From assembly GCF_050315115.1 (NCBI RefSeq), contig NZ_JBNPOJ010000007.1, positions 43,315 through 107,314 of the forward strand: a stretch of 64,000 nt of DNA, written 5' to 3'. A model generated the notes under the pieces. It did no database searches. It was not told the DNA's origin and saw nothing but the letters and a program-made list of their open reading frames with translations. Positions 1 through 9,066 of this stretch are shown in pieces. The stretch's first letter is position 1; every line of letters begins with the position of its first letter. A program made the translations under genes and the position numbers. Source of the stretch: Peptoniphilus_A sp022767005. Lineage in GTDB: Bacteria; Bacillota; Clostridia; Tissierellales; Peptoniphilaceae.

Positions 1-1129
1 CTTTTATTACTAACTTTTTAATAGCTTGTGTTAAATTTTCCATATAGTTAAAATCAATTTCTCCATTTGACTCTACAGGAAGTTTGATATATTTATTCTT
101 GACTACATTCCATCCACCTAATTTATTTTTATATGAATATATTGGTAAGTCAGTAACTTTATTAATGCAAGATACTGCAAATAAATAACCATTAGGACTT
201 AATTCTATTTCTTTATTTTTCCACTCAATAGCATAAGCATCTGATAGTACAGAAAATTCCCTTGATTGGTAATATGACCTATATACGTCGCTATTAGATG
301 GTATAGAAATTACATTTTTTAATATAGTTGCATTTATTTTAGGTCCGTAATAATTTAGGCCTTGGTTCATAAAACTTGAAGTCAAAAGAGGAAGTGTATA
401 ATTATCTATAGGTTCTTTTGGAAGTTCTTTTGCTTTATATGGTAATTTTTTTGTTTTTACTCTTTCAAATAAATCTCCCATTTTAAATTCTTTCCATATA
501 ATTTTATCAATATTATTTAATACTTCTATTTCATCATTATTAAGTTTATAATCTTTTAATCCAGTTACCGTTAAATAAGCTTCCAGCTCGGCAAGTCGTT
601 GAGCTTCCAGCTCGGCAAGTCGTTGAGCTTCCAGCTCGGCGACAAAAGATTCCATAAATTCAAAATCTATTCGATTGTTTTTTGTTGGAAGTGTAAAAGT
701 AATCTCTGATATAGTTTCTACTGTTGAACCTACACCCCATGAATAGTTTTGTAAATAATTCTGAATACATCCAGATAAAAATATCATAGATTTTTCGGTT
801 ATATTATTATATTTAGGTTTTAACACTTTAACTTTATTACCTGTGTAATATTCATATTTTTGGTAATACACAGAAAATGTATCTTGAGCAAATGTAATAG
901 AATTTGCTTCATTAAGATACTTTTCATTTTCTACTATATATCCTCTTATACCATTATCAGTTGTTTTTCTAACTACATACGGATGAGATTTCTCAACTTT
1001 TTCATCATAGATTGTATCTATTGCATTAGCATGAAATATTTTTTTACTTGAATGTATTTCAAACAAATCTCCAATCCTATATTCGCCCCACTCAACATTT
1101 TGGAGTTTTTCATTGAGTGAGGCATCTAT
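1..1129 (-). CDS. R-M specificity subunit (HsdS/BcgIB-like), 3' end outside window
   Basis: DNA-recognition subunit with two target-recognition halves. I translated the minus strand in one frame from 1129 to 1 and found no stop. Each half opens with a similar motif: WGEYRIGDLF near the start and WKEFKMGDLF near 490. They are separated by a helical linker of AELEAQRL repeats at 578-640, and the visible end (FNYMENLTQAIKKL) is a typical closing helix of the family. The C-terminus runs off the window. There is no ATG, GTG or usable TTG before the first recognition domain; the first in-frame TTG lies inside GDLF. The frame instead joins the upstream methyltransferase in the -1 direction at an A7 run. 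It is therefore either read by ribosomal frameshifting as a fusion, or has been separated from the methyltransferase by a one-base indel. The product is confident; the mode of expression is open. Confidence 0.8.
   Translation of the reverse strand, partial: MDASLNEKLQNVEWGEYRIGDLFEIHSSKKIFHANAIDTIYDEKVEKSHPYVVRKTTDNGIRGYIVENEKYLNEANSITFAQDTFSVYYQKYEYYTGNKVKVLKPKYNNITEKSMIFLSGCIQNYLQNYSWGVGSTVETISEITFTLPTKNNRIDFEFMESFVAELEAQRLAELEAQRLAELEAYLTVTGLKDYKLNNDEIEVLNNIDKIIWKEFKMGDLFERVKTKKLPYKAKELPKEPIDNYTLPLLTSSFMNQGLNYYGPKINATILKNVISIPSNSDVYRSYYQSREFSVLSDAYAIEWKNKEIELSPNGYLFAVSCINKVTDLPIYSYKNKLGGWNVVKNKYIKLPVESNGEIDFNYMENLTQAIKKLVIK
578..640 (-). repeat. 24-bp in-phase tandem repeat in specificity-subunit linker
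   Basis: A 24-bp unit occurs as two full copies (581-604 and 605-628) plus a half copy (629-640). It encodes AELEAQRL, eight residues per unit, in the helix between the two recognition domains. Being a multiple of three, it changes length without shifting frame. In the EcoR124 type I family, the number of linker repeats sets the spacing between the two half-sites. Confidence 0.9.
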
Positions 1130-3165
1130 TTTTTTAAGGACTCGTCCTCGCTTTCGTTTTTCATAAGGGCTGATACTTCCCAAGCCAAAAAGTCTGCTAC
1201 CGTCTTTTTGAAATCATTAAGAGTAGGTCTTCTGTCAATGGGTGCTGATTGATTCCAATCTGCTCCATTTGCTGGGTCAATAGTTCCTTCATAGTATTCT
1301 TTTTCAGTAAATATATTTAATTTACTTTTACCAAATCTAACAAGGTTGACGATTTCTTCATATCTTTCTTTTGCCCTATCAGTATCTTTTAAATTGTTTG
1401 AGGATTTTTTCCTATCACTTCTTGTATATCCATCATTGGCAAAATCAATAAACTTAACTATTTCATCTTTTTGATGAGTTTCTCCAACCCTAAATACATA
1501 GATATTAGTTTGTACACTCGATTTACCTATAAATAAATCTATAGGCATCCTTATACTCGCAAGAAGTGTGTTATTTTCTAATATTTTCTTATTATATTCT
1601 TTAGCTTTTCCACTTCCTGCTGAGTTTTGAATAATGATTGCTGCGTATCCTTTATTCATCATAGACAGGGCTTTTTCAACAAAAATCATTCCACAACCAT
1701 CAGCTGAATATGGTGGATTTAAGACAAAAGCAGTAGCTGGAAAATCCTCATCAGTCTTACCAAAACCATATCTACCGTCAAAATCTATAATTGAGTCTTG
1801 GTTTATAATATTTGAAGAACCATCTCCCATAAGAATCATATTAAGTATTGCGAGCATGTAAATATTTGGTAAAAGCTCTATACCTAAAAGCTGTTCTGCC
1901 TTAATCTTAGCAATTTTTCTCTCTAATTCTAAAGGTGATTTTATCTTTTCTTTAGCATCAATCATCATTTCATTCATAGCAGCAACTAATAATCCCGCTG
2001 ATCCAGTTGCGAAATCCCACACATAAGAATCTTTGTCAACTCTTGCAAGTTTTACAAGTAGCTTTGCAACATATGATGGTGTTAGAACGACATCATTTAA
2101 TTTATCCTGAGTAAATCCAAACCAAGAATACATTTCATTGAATAATTTTCCTGTAAAGTCTGTTGTTAGACCAATTTTGTAATAGATGCCTAGATCATCT
2201 ACTATCTTACAAAAAATTCTCTTTAACTGGCTTTCTCCATTATAAGGTTTATTTATATTCTCTGATAACAAAGTATTTTTAAGGGTTCTAACAATAAGAT
2301 TTTGTTTTTTCTCTGGTAAATTTTTATTTTTTAGAAATGCTTCTATCTTTCTAACAATAATCTCACCATCTGTATTTCCATCTTCTGTCGATGATTCTAG
2401 ATCTGATTTTTCTAGTGGACGAACTTTACCAGGTATGCCAAGTGTTGCCATAATTGATGCAGATACTAGATATACCCTGTCGTTTTCACTTAACCCTTTT
2501 TCTTCTTTATAGATATCATTGTTAAGCTTTGTAAGAGATGTTTCAATTTCTTTTTCCCTTTTTAATCTTAGTCTATCTAATTCTTCATTAGATAAAGATA
2601 ATTCATTGACCTTTTTTATAAAATTATTAAAATTATCTTCTCTAAGAAATGACAAATCGGTGTACTCATCAACTTTTTGACCTATACCTAGGTTCTCTTT
2701 AGATACATAATATACTCCTATAGAATGTTCTATTGATCCGTTTGCTTTCTTATAGCCCGTTACACCTATTGATATTACATCAGTATAAGAAGTGTAGTGC
2801 AAAATTGCATTTGCATAATGAACAGCTCCATTAACAGCATAGGAATTAATATTTTTATAGTTTGGTGTATTTTTACTAGTTGTATTATCTACATTTCCAT
2901 CTTTATTTAGTTTAACTAGTTTACCCTTATATCCCTTATATTCAATTAAAATAGGGTAATAATTTAAGGCTTCATCTTGTAATAATAATTTAGCATCCGG
3001 TCTATTTCCACCAGTTCCACCACTCTTGGAAGCATATTCATTTAATGCCTTATCAATTTCTTTATTTAAGCTTTCCTGCTCAAGTTTATAGTCTAATCCA
3101 TAACTTTTTAGCCAACCATTAACTAAGTCAGCAATATTTGGCTCTATTGATTGTAATTTTGCCAT
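1126..3165 (-). CDS. BcgI-like nuclease / N6-adenine methyltransferase subunit
   Basis: A 679-residue restriction and modification subunit. An N-terminal PD-(D/E)XK-like site is visible (P56-D57, then E75-Y-K77), followed by a helical region and a gamma-class adenine methyltransferase: motif I FATGSAG near residue 385 and catalytic NPPY at 483-486. Nuclease and methylase in one chain with a separate recognition subunit is the layout of BcgI (type IIB); type I HsdM lacks the nuclease. The start has a GAGGT ribosome site, and the gene follows the HTH gene after 3 bases. The stop TAG sits directly after the slippery A7 at 1129-1135, and the specificity subunit continues in the -1 frame. Assignment to BcgI type rather than type I HsdM rests mainly on the PD...EYK motif. 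Confidence 0.8.
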   Translation of the reverse strand: MAKLQSIEPNIADLVNGWLKSYGLDYKLEQESLNKEIDKALNEYASKSGGTGGNRPDAKLLLQDEALNYYPILIEYKGYKGKLVKLNKDGNVDNTTSKNTPNYKNINSYAVNGAVHYANAILHYTSYTDVISIGVTGYKKANGSIEHSIGVYYVSKENLGIGQKVDEYTDLSFLREDNFNNFIKKVNELSLSNEELDRLRLKREKEIETSLTKLNNDIYKEEKGLSENDRVYLVSASIMATLGIPGKVRPLEKSDLESSTEDGNTDGEIIVRKIEAFLKNKNLPEKKQNLIVRTLKNTLLSENINKPYNGESQLKRIFCKIVDDLGIYYKIGLTTDFTGKLFNEMYSWFGFTQDKLNDVVLTPSYVAKLLVKLARVDKDSYVWDFATGSAGLLVAAMNEMMIDAKEKIKSPLELERKIAKIKAEQLLGIELLPNIYMLAILNMILMGDGSSNIINQDSIIDFDGRYGFGKTDEDFPATAFVLNPPYSADGCGMIFVEKALSMMNKGYAAIIIQNSAGSGKAKEYNKKILENNTLLASIRMPIDLFIGKSSVQTNIYVFRVGETHQKDEIVKFIDFANDGYTRSDRKKSSNNLKDTDRAKERYEEIVNLVRFGKSKLNIFTEKEYYEGTIDPANGADWNQSAPIDRRPTLNDFKKTVADFLAWEVSALMKNESEDESLKK
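1129..1135 (-). promoter_or_regulatory. Candidate -1 ribosomal frameshift site (A AAA AAA)
   Basis: On the minus strand the last codons before the TAG stop form a perfect X XXY YYZ heptamer of seven A. A GAGGA Shine-Dalgarno-like element lies 9 bases upstream, close to the spacing in the dnaX frameshift signal. Slipping back one base enters the specificity-subunit frame, which has no start codon of its own. It could also be a phase-variable homopolymer or a sequencing error. Confidence 0.5.
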
Positions 3166-3168
3166 AAC

Positions 3169-3402
3169 TTACCTCACATATTCCATAATATCTTCAATCC
3201 TGCAATCAAGAACACAACATATCTTAGCAAGTGTTTCTAAGTCAATTCTTTTTACTTTATTATTACAATAAGAGTTAAGTTGCGTCCTTTGTTGATTTGC
3301 ATGCTTTTTTAATTTCTTTTTCTTATATTTTTTTCTTCTAAAACTTTGTCTGTTTAAAAATAATTTTTTCAAAGCTAGACATTTCTTTACTCCTTGTGCC
3401 AA
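3169..3402 (-). CDS. XRE-type HTH regulator of the R-M locus, N-terminus possibly frameshifted
   Basis: The C-terminal 45 residues match the small Cro/C1 HTH proteins found next to R-M genes: a recognition-helix region around QQRTQLNSYCNNK, then a conserved LETLAKICCVLDC segment. The N-terminal part is odd. The open frame begins with a TTG at 3402 that has no good ribosome site, and it is very lysine-rich. The only strong ribosome site (AAGGAG, 3390-3395) serves an ATG at 3382 in another frame. That frame reads a family-like start (MSSFEKIIF) and stops after 14 codons. A small indel may therefore have broken the 5' end. It probably controls the downstream methyltransferase gene. Confidence 0.5.
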   Translation of the reverse strand: MAQGVKKCLALKKLFLNRQSFRRKKYKKKKLKKHANQQRTQLNSYCNNKVKRIDLETLAKICCVLDCRIEDIMEYVR

Positions 3403-4024
3403 GCATCTTTAAAATCCAATTAACTTTCTTAAATTATATTATACAATAAATTCATAACTCCTTATAGGTATAAGATTCTTTAATTGCATGGATTCATAAA
3501 GTTTATTTTCGTAATAATAGATATATTCCATAATTTTTTAGATAACTCTTCAATTTTTCCCTCATATAGTCAATATTCTTTTTCTAATAAGGTTAATTGT
3601 ATTTGTAGCTTTGCTACTTGATTTATATTATTTATTAAATTTAAAAAACAGTAGTTATAGAATTCTAAATAGTTTGAGGTCAACTATATAGAATTTTTCT
3701 TTCTCTGTTAAATATATTTTTACCTAATTTTTCTATTTTATAAGTTTTCCTTTTTAATAAATTCTATGTCTTAGAATTTTCCATATAACAAAAAATTTAA
3801 AAATTGGAAATTGCCTTTCCCTAAGAAATTACGTTTCCTAAAAAACATAAATAGACGCAAAAGACCGCAGCTTAAAACTACGGTCTAATTTTTTGTCCAA
3901 ATGTAAACCACTTGGAACTATTATTTAGTTTATTCTTTTTAGCTTCCAGTACCATTTGAGTACCAGTAGCCATTTTTCATTCTCTCTATAGCTTGTAATT
4001 AAGCCATTTTAGAAAATTTTGCTA
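3403..4024. other. AT-rich intergenic region without a clear gene
   Basis: About 620 bases hold no supportable gene. Minus-strand translation near 3540-3640 gives short coil-like peptides broken by stops, which may be a decayed ORF. The only clear structure is the hairpin at 3862-3886. Confidence 0.5.
3862..3893. terminator. Hairpin terminator between HTH/R-M locus and guaA, possibly bidirectional
   Basis: A 9-base stem (AGACCGCAG paired with CTACGGTCT, one wobble) is followed on the plus strand by AATTTTTT. Read on the minus strand it is followed by a shorter TTTT and lies about 140 bases past guaA, so it probably ends guaA transcription. Confidence 0.6.
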
Positions 4025-5545
4025 CTATTCCCACTCAATTGTTGCTGGTGGTTTTGATGTTATGTCGTAGACTATTCTATTTATATGATCTACTTCGTTT
4101 ACTATTCTGGTTGATACTTTTTCTAAAATTTCCCATGGTATTTTTGTGAAATCAGCTGTCATAAAGTCTGTTGTTGATACTGCGCGGAGGGCAAGTGTGT
4201 AGTCGTAAGTTCTAAAGTCGCCCATTACTCCAACTGTTCTGATATTTGTTAAGACTGCAAAATATTGGTTGATGTCTTCTAGTTTTGCAGCTTCTAATTC
4301 GTCTCTGAAAATTTTGTCTGCGTCGCGTAAAATGTCTAATTTTTCTTTTGTTATTTCTCCCAATACTCTTATCGCTAGTCCTGGTCCAGGGAAAGGTTGT
4401 CTGTCTACTAAATAGTCAGGTAGTCCTAATTCTCGTCCAAGGTTTCGAACTTCGTCTTTAAATAACATTCTAAGTGGTTCAATTATTTCTTTGAAGTCAA
4501 CAAAATCAGGAAGACCTCCTACATTGTGGTGAGATTTTATTACTGCTGAGTCGCCTAATCCTGATTCGATTACATCTGGGTAGATTGTTCCCTGTGCTAA
4601 ATAATCTACTGATTTTATTTTTTGTCCTTCTTCTTCAAAGACTCTTATAAATTCTTCTCCGATTATTTTTCTCTTTCTTTCTGGATCTGTTACTCCAGAA
4701 AGTTTTTCTAAAAATCTTTTTTCTGCATCTACTCTTATGAAGTGCATACCTGAGTCTTTGAATGCTTCTTCTACTTCGTCGCCTTCATTCTTTCTCATTA
4801 GTCCGTGATCTACGAAGATGCAAGTTAATTTTTCACCTACTGCTTTTGATATTAGTGCTGCTGTTACTGATGAGTCAACACCACCTGATAATGCAAGTAG
4901 TACTTTTCCGTCTCCAACTTTTTCTTTTATTTCTTTTATTGCTTTTTTTGCGTAGTTTTCCATTGTCCAGTCTTTTTTTGCACCGCAAATATTTACTGCA
5001 AAGTTTTCTAGCATTTTTTTGCCGTGGACTGTGTGATTTACTTCTGGATGGAATTGTAGTGCGTAAAGATTTTTATCTACATTTGCCATTGCTACTACTG
5101 GACAGTTTTTGCTACGTGCAATTATTTCGAATCCTTCTGGCACTTTTTCTACTCTATCTACATGGCTCATCCAAACTGATTCTTTTTTTTCTAAGTTTTT
5201 AAATATTTCCGATGTTTCTGTTGTGATTTCTGTTTTTCCAAATTCTCTTTCTTTTGGTGCACTAACTACTTCGCCACCTAATGCGTATGCCATGAGTTGC
5301 ATTCCGTAGCAAAGTCCAAGTATTGGAATGTTTTTGTCAAAGATTTCTTTTTCAATTTTTGGTGCACTTTCTTCATATACTGAATTAGGTCCACCTGTGA
5401 ATATTATTCCTTCTACGTTTTTTCTATTTTCTAATTCTTTTAAGGCCTTGTTGTAGGGTACAACTTCACAGTAAATGTTTAAGTCTCTTATTCTTCTTGC
5501 TATTAACTGATTGTATTGGCCCCCAAAGTCAACTACTAATATCAT
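4025..5545 (-). CDS. guaA: GMP synthase (glutamine-hydrolysing)
   Basis: Converts XMP to GMP using ATP and glutamine, the last step of guanine nucleotide synthesis in the cytosol. The 506-residue length is normal for the family. The N-terminal class I glutamine amidotransferase domain shows the nucleophile Cys79 in GLCYGMQ and the His-Glu of QFHPEV. The central ATP pyrophosphatase P-loop is LSGGVDSS. The C-terminal dimerisation domain ends with PPATIEWE, as in other GuaA proteins. The ATG has an AGGAGG site 5-6 bases upstream. The gene is divergent from secA. I found no purine riboswitch core in the 217-base gap. Confidence 0.97.
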   Translation of the reverse strand: MILVVDFGGQYNQLIARRIRDLNIYCEVVPYNKALKELENRKNVEGIIFTGGPNSVYEESAPKIEKEIFDKNIPILGLCYGMQLMAYALGGEVVSAPKEREFGKTEITTETSEIFKNLEKKESVWMSHVDRVEKVPEGFEIIARSKNCPVVAMANVDKNLYALQFHPEVNHTVHGKKMLENFAVNICGAKKDWTMENYAKKAIKEIKEKVGDGKVLLALSGGVDSSVTAALISKAVGEKLTCIFVDHGLMRKNEGDEVEEAFKDSGMHFIRVDAEKRFLEKLSGVTDPERKRKIIGEEFIRVFEEEGQKIKSVDYLAQGTIYPDVIESGLGDSAVIKSHHNVGGLPDFVDFKEIIEPLRMLFKDEVRNLGRELGLPDYLVDRQPFPGPGLAIRVLGEITKEKLDILRDADKIFRDELEAAKLEDINQYFAVLTNIRTVGVMGDFRTYDYTLALRAVSTTDFMTADFTKIPWEILEKVSTRIVNEVDHINRIVYDITSKPPATIEWE

Positions 5546-5592
5546 ATTAACCTCCTCTTCATTAAATACATTTTAATATAAAAATTAAAATT

Positions 5593-5620
5593 TGTATAGT
5601 TGATGAGCATCTAAATTCAA
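5593..5620 (-). promoter_or_regulatory. Candidate guaA promoter
   Basis: On the minus strand, TTGAAT (5615-5620) and TATACA (5593-5598) are separated by 16 bases, about 50 bases upstream of the guaA start. It is a moderate match to a sigma-A promoter. Confidence 0.4.
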
Positions 5621-5648
5621 TTAAAATTAAGTATTTAAGCTATTTATA

Positions 5649-5677
5649 TTGACATTAAATATTTCTAACAATATAAT
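5649..5677 (+). promoter_or_regulatory. secA promoter
   Basis: A consensus promoter: TTGACA at 5649-5654, a 17-base spacer, then TATAAT at 5672-5677. It lies about 85 bases before the secA start, whose ribosome site is AAGGAG at 5748-5753. Confidence 0.8.
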
Positions 5678-5762
5678 TTATAGAGATAAGTAAAAATTGT
5701 TTTTTATTGTAAAATATGCCATTTAATGATAAAATTAAACGTCAGGTAAAAGGAGTGGTAAA

Positions 5763-8501
5763 ATGGGTTTAATGGAAAAGATTTTTGGTACCTACAGCGA
5801 TAGGGAACTAAAAAAGATCGAGCCCCTTGTAAATAAAGTTATGAGCCTTGAAGGCGAGATGGAAAAACTTTCAGATACTGAGCTAAAAGAAAAAACTGAA
5901 GAATTTAAAAATAGAATTAAAAATGGTGAAACTACAGACGATATACTTCCTGAAGCTTTTGCTGTTGTAAGAGAAGCTGCATGGAGAGTGCTTGGCATGA
6001 AGCACTTTAGAGTACAAGTAATCGGTGGTATTATTCTTCATCAAGGTAGAATTGCTGAAATGAAAACAGGTGAAGGTAAGACACTTGTTGCTACACTTCC
6101 AGCTTACTTAAACGCTCTTGAAGGCAAGGGCACACATATTGTAACTGTAAATGATTATTTGGCAAGCCGTGATAGAGACTGGATGGGTAAAGTTTACGAG
6201 TTCTTGGGACTTACTGTCGGATGTATTATTCACGATATGGATCAAGACGAGAGAAAAGCTGCCTACAATGCGGACATAACTTACGGTACAAATAATGAAT
6301 TTGGTTTCGACTATCTTAGAGATAATATGGTTATCTATAAAGAAGAAATGGTACAAAGAGGACTTCATTTTTGTATAGTCGATGAAGTTGACTCAATTTT
6401 AATTGATGAAGCTAGAACACCTCTTATTATTTCTGGTCAAGGCGACGAATCTGTTGATTTATATGTTAGAGCAAGAGATTTTGTAAATACTTTATCTCAT
6501 AGAATTAAGAGCCAAGATGAAATAGACCTTGAAAGATTCAATAGAGAATTCGAAGAAGAAACTGTTGACTATGTTATAAACGAAAAAGACAAAACTGCAA
6601 CATTAACTGATAAGGGTATTGAAAAGGCTGAAAAATATTTTGGCATTGAAAACTTATCAGACGCATCTAATATGGAATTATCTCACCACATTAACCAAGC
6701 TTTAAAAGCTGCTGGTACAATGCACAAAGATATTGACTATGTTATTAAAGATGGCGAAATTATTATAGTTGATGAATTTACCGGTCGTCTAATGTATGGT
6801 AGAAGATATTCTGAAGGTCTTCACCAAGCAATTGAGGCAAAAGAAGGACTTGAAGTACAAGCAGAATCAAAAACTCTTGCTACAATTACATTCCAAAACT
6901 ACTTTAGAATGTACGACAAACTTTCTGGTATGACTGGTACGGCAATGACAGAAGAAGGCGAATTTAGAGACATCTATAACATAGACGTTGTTGAAATTCC
7001 TACAAATAAACCTGTCATAAGAATAGACGAAAATGATCATATTTACATCAACGAAGATGCAAAATTCAAAGCTGTTACTAGAGAAATTGCAGAAGCACAT
7101 GAAAAAGGACAACCAGTGCTAGTTGGTACAATATCCATTGACAAATCAGAAGTGCTTTCAAAATACTTGAAGCGTGCAGGCATTAAACATAATGTATTGA
7201 ATGCTAAAAAGCATGCACAAGAATCTGAAATTGTCGCACAAGCTGGTCGTTTTGGTCAAGTAACTATTGCCACAAACATGGCAGGTCGTGGTACCGACAT
7301 TGTACTTGGTGGTAATCCAGAATACCTTGCAAAGAAAGAACTTAAAAAGCAAGGCATGGAAGAAGAAATGCTTGAATATGCAGACTCATATTTCAAAACA
7401 GATGACCCAGAAATTTTAAAAGCAAGAGAAGATTATCAAAATCTTGTTAAAAAATTCAAAGAAGAAACTGACAAAGAAGCCGAAGAAGTAAAAAAAGTCG
7501 GCGGACTTAGAATAATAGGTACAGAAAGACATGAGTCAAGACGTATCGACAACCAACTCCGTGGTCGTTCAGGTCGTCAAGGAGACCCTGGTTCTTCAAG
7601 ATTTTATATATCAGCAGATGACGATTTAATTAGACTATTTGCTGGAGATAGATTTAAAGAAACAATGCTTAAAATTGATTCACCAGAAGATGAACCCGTT
7701 GAAGCAAAAATTTTAACAAGACTTATTGAATCAGCACAAAGAAAAGTAGAAGGAAATAACTTTAGTATTCGTAAAAATGTCTTAAAATACGACGATGTTA
7801 TGAATAAACAAAGAGAAGTGATCTACAGTGAAAGAAGAAGAGTGCTTGAAGGTGAAAACTTAAAAGATGACATCATCGCAATGAGAAATGATGTAATCGA
7901 CAAGACAATCGACTTTTACAACAAGCTTGATGACAATAACAAAAGATATTTAGACTTCGAATCAATTAGAAACTTCGGAGTAAATGTTTTTGACTTTGAT
8001 GAAAATTTCTTAAAGGAACTTGAAAATCCAACAGCAGAATCTTTAAAAGAATACATTAAAGAACTTGCTGATAAAAAATATAAAGAAAAAGAAGAAGATT
8101 TTGGCGACGAAAAGTTTAGAGAAATAGAAAGAGTTGCCCTACTTCAAAATGTTGACCAAAAGTGGATGGATCACATCGACGCAATGGATCAACTAAGAAA
8201 AGGAATTGGACTTCGTGCAGTTGGACAAACTGACCCAGTTAGAGCTTACGCAGAAGAAGGCTTTGATATGTTCGAAGAAATGAACGAATCAATCAAAGAA
8301 GACACAGTTAAAATGCTTTATCATGTAATAAATCCTGAAAGAGTACAAAGAGTTAGAGTTGCAAAAGAAATTGAAACTGTAAATCCAGATGACGGAAAAC
8401 AAAAACCTTATGTAAGAAAAGAAAAAAAGGTTGGAAGAAATGACCCATGCCCATGCGGAAGCGGAAAAAAATATAAAAACTGTCACGGAAAATTTGAATA
8501 G
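5763..8501 (+). CDS. secA: Preprotein translocase ATPase SecA
   Basis: Motor ATPase that drives unfolded preproteins through SecYEG. The protein has 912 residues. It shows Walker A MKTGEGKT (100-107), the DEAD-like DEVDSILIDEART, the NMAGRGTDI segment of the second nucleotide-binding fold, and the QLRGRSGRQGDPG motif. The C-terminus carries the CPCGSGKKYKNCHG zinc motif that binds SecB or phospholipid. The AAGGAGTGG site fixes the ATG at 5763. It stands alone with its own promoter and terminator. It is the housekeeping SecA, not the smaller accessory SecA2, judging by the zinc tail and length. Confidence 0.98.
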   Translation: MGLMEKIFGTYSDRELKKIEPLVNKVMSLEGEMEKLSDTELKEKTEEFKNRIKNGETTDDILPEAFAVVREAAWRVLGMKHFRVQVIGGIILHQGRIAEMKTGEGKTLVATLPAYLNALEGKGTHIVTVNDYLASRDRDWMGKVYEFLGLTVGCIIHDMDQDERKAAYNADITYGTNNEFGFDYLRDNMVIYKEEMVQRGLHFCIVDEVDSILIDEARTPLIISGQGDESVDLYVRARDFVNTLSHRIKSQDEIDLERFNREFEEETVDYVINEKDKTATLTDKGIEKAEKYFGIENLSDASNMELSHHINQALKAAGTMHKDIDYVIKDGEIIIVDEFTGRLMYGRRYSEGLHQAIEAKEGLEVQAESKTLATITFQNYFRMYDKLSGMTGTAMTEEGEFRDIYNIDVVEIPTNKPVIRIDENDHIYINEDAKFKAVTREIAEAHEKGQPVLVGTISIDKSEVLSKYLKRAGIKHNVLNAKKHAQESEIVAQAGRFGQVTIATNMAGRGTDIVLGGNPEYLAKKELKKQGMEEEMLEYADSYFKTDDPEILKAREDYQNLVKKFKEETDKEAEEVKKVGGLRIIGTERHESRRIDNQLRGRSGRQGDPGSSRFYISADDDLIRLFAGDRFKETMLKIDSPEDEPVEAKILTRLIESAQRKVEGNNFSIRKNVLKYDDVMNKQREVIYSERRRVLEGENLKDDIIAMRNDVIDKTIDFYNKLDDNNKRYLDFESIRNFGVNVFDFDENFLKELENPTAESLKEYIKELADKKYKEKEEDFGDEKFREIERVALLQNVDQKWMDHIDAMDQLRKGIGLRAVGQTDPVRAYAEEGFDMFEEMNESIKEDTVKMLYHVINPERVQRVRVAKEIETVNPDDGKQKPYVRKEKKVGRNDPCPCGSGKKYKNCHGKFE

Positions 8502-8513
8502 ATAATTAAGTAA

Positions 8514-8561
8514 AAGTGATGTTGCATAGTAGATAGTTCTATTATGCCCATCACTTTTTTA
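8514..8561 (+). terminator. secA intrinsic terminator
   Basis: A long hairpin directly after secA: AAGTGATG pairs with CATCACTT, with an inner GCATAG/CTATTATGC stem, followed by a T run. Confidence 0.85.
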
Positions 8562-8925
8562 TTAAATGCTTGAATTTAGTCATTATCTCTTTTGATTAAA
8601 ATTTTTTAAGCATCTTCCTATTATATGATTTTTAAGTCATTTTATTATATTTGCTTTTTCTTTATCATAAAATTTATTTTTTTCTATTAATATTGAAACA
8701 TCTTGTCAAGAATTCCTAGAGCTAATTCTGTAATTTTTATCTAAATAAATTTATTAGTCTATGGTCAAGTGCTTTTCTTTATCTAATAAAAATTTAATTT
8801 ATAAATCTATTTACAAGCCTTAGCATTATCTTGGAGATTTAATTTGTATTAAGTTTATTCTTAATTGAATTTTGTATTTATTAAACTTTTAATCTTTTAC
8901 AATTTAACTTTAATACGATAATATA
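8562..8925. other. AT-rich intergenic stretch, nothing recognised
   Basis: About 360 bases between the secA terminator and the next promoter. I see no gene, RNA motif or repeat in it. Confidence 0.5.
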
Positions 8926-8954
8926 TTGACAAAATATTTTGTGTATTATAAAAT
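8926..8954 (+). promoter_or_regulatory. Promoter of the epimerase operon
   Basis: TTGACA at 8926-8931, a 17-base spacer, then TAAAAT at 8949-8954. It lies about 165 bases before the first gene and directly before the leader with a hairpin. Confidence 0.7.
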
Positions 8955-9025
8955 ATTTTCACAAATAAATATTAACTGCTTCATTTTGCATGAGCTATTA
9001 CAATAGATCAAGAAACAATTTGAGA

Positions 9026-9066
9026 CCCAGTAAATAAATAACTTTTATTTTGCTGGGCTTTTTTAT
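9026..9066 (+). terminator. Hairpin with T run in the leader of the epimerase operon (attenuator candidate)
   Basis: CCCAG (9026-9030) pairs with CTGGG (9053-9057), with further A/T pairs inside, followed by CTTTTTT. It lies between the promoter at 8926-8954 and the ATG at 9118, so it would end a transcript of about 100 nt unless bypassed. No T-box core or familiar riboswitch was recognised. Confidence 0.6.

Noticed and set aside
860..1051. 63-residue plus-strand ORF
   Set aside because: Antisense to the well-supported specificity subunit, low-complexity and Ile/Phe/Tyr-rich.
5546..5762. Purine riboswitch upstream of guaA
   Set aside because: I looked for the conserved core on the minus strand and did not find it; only promoter-like sequences are present.
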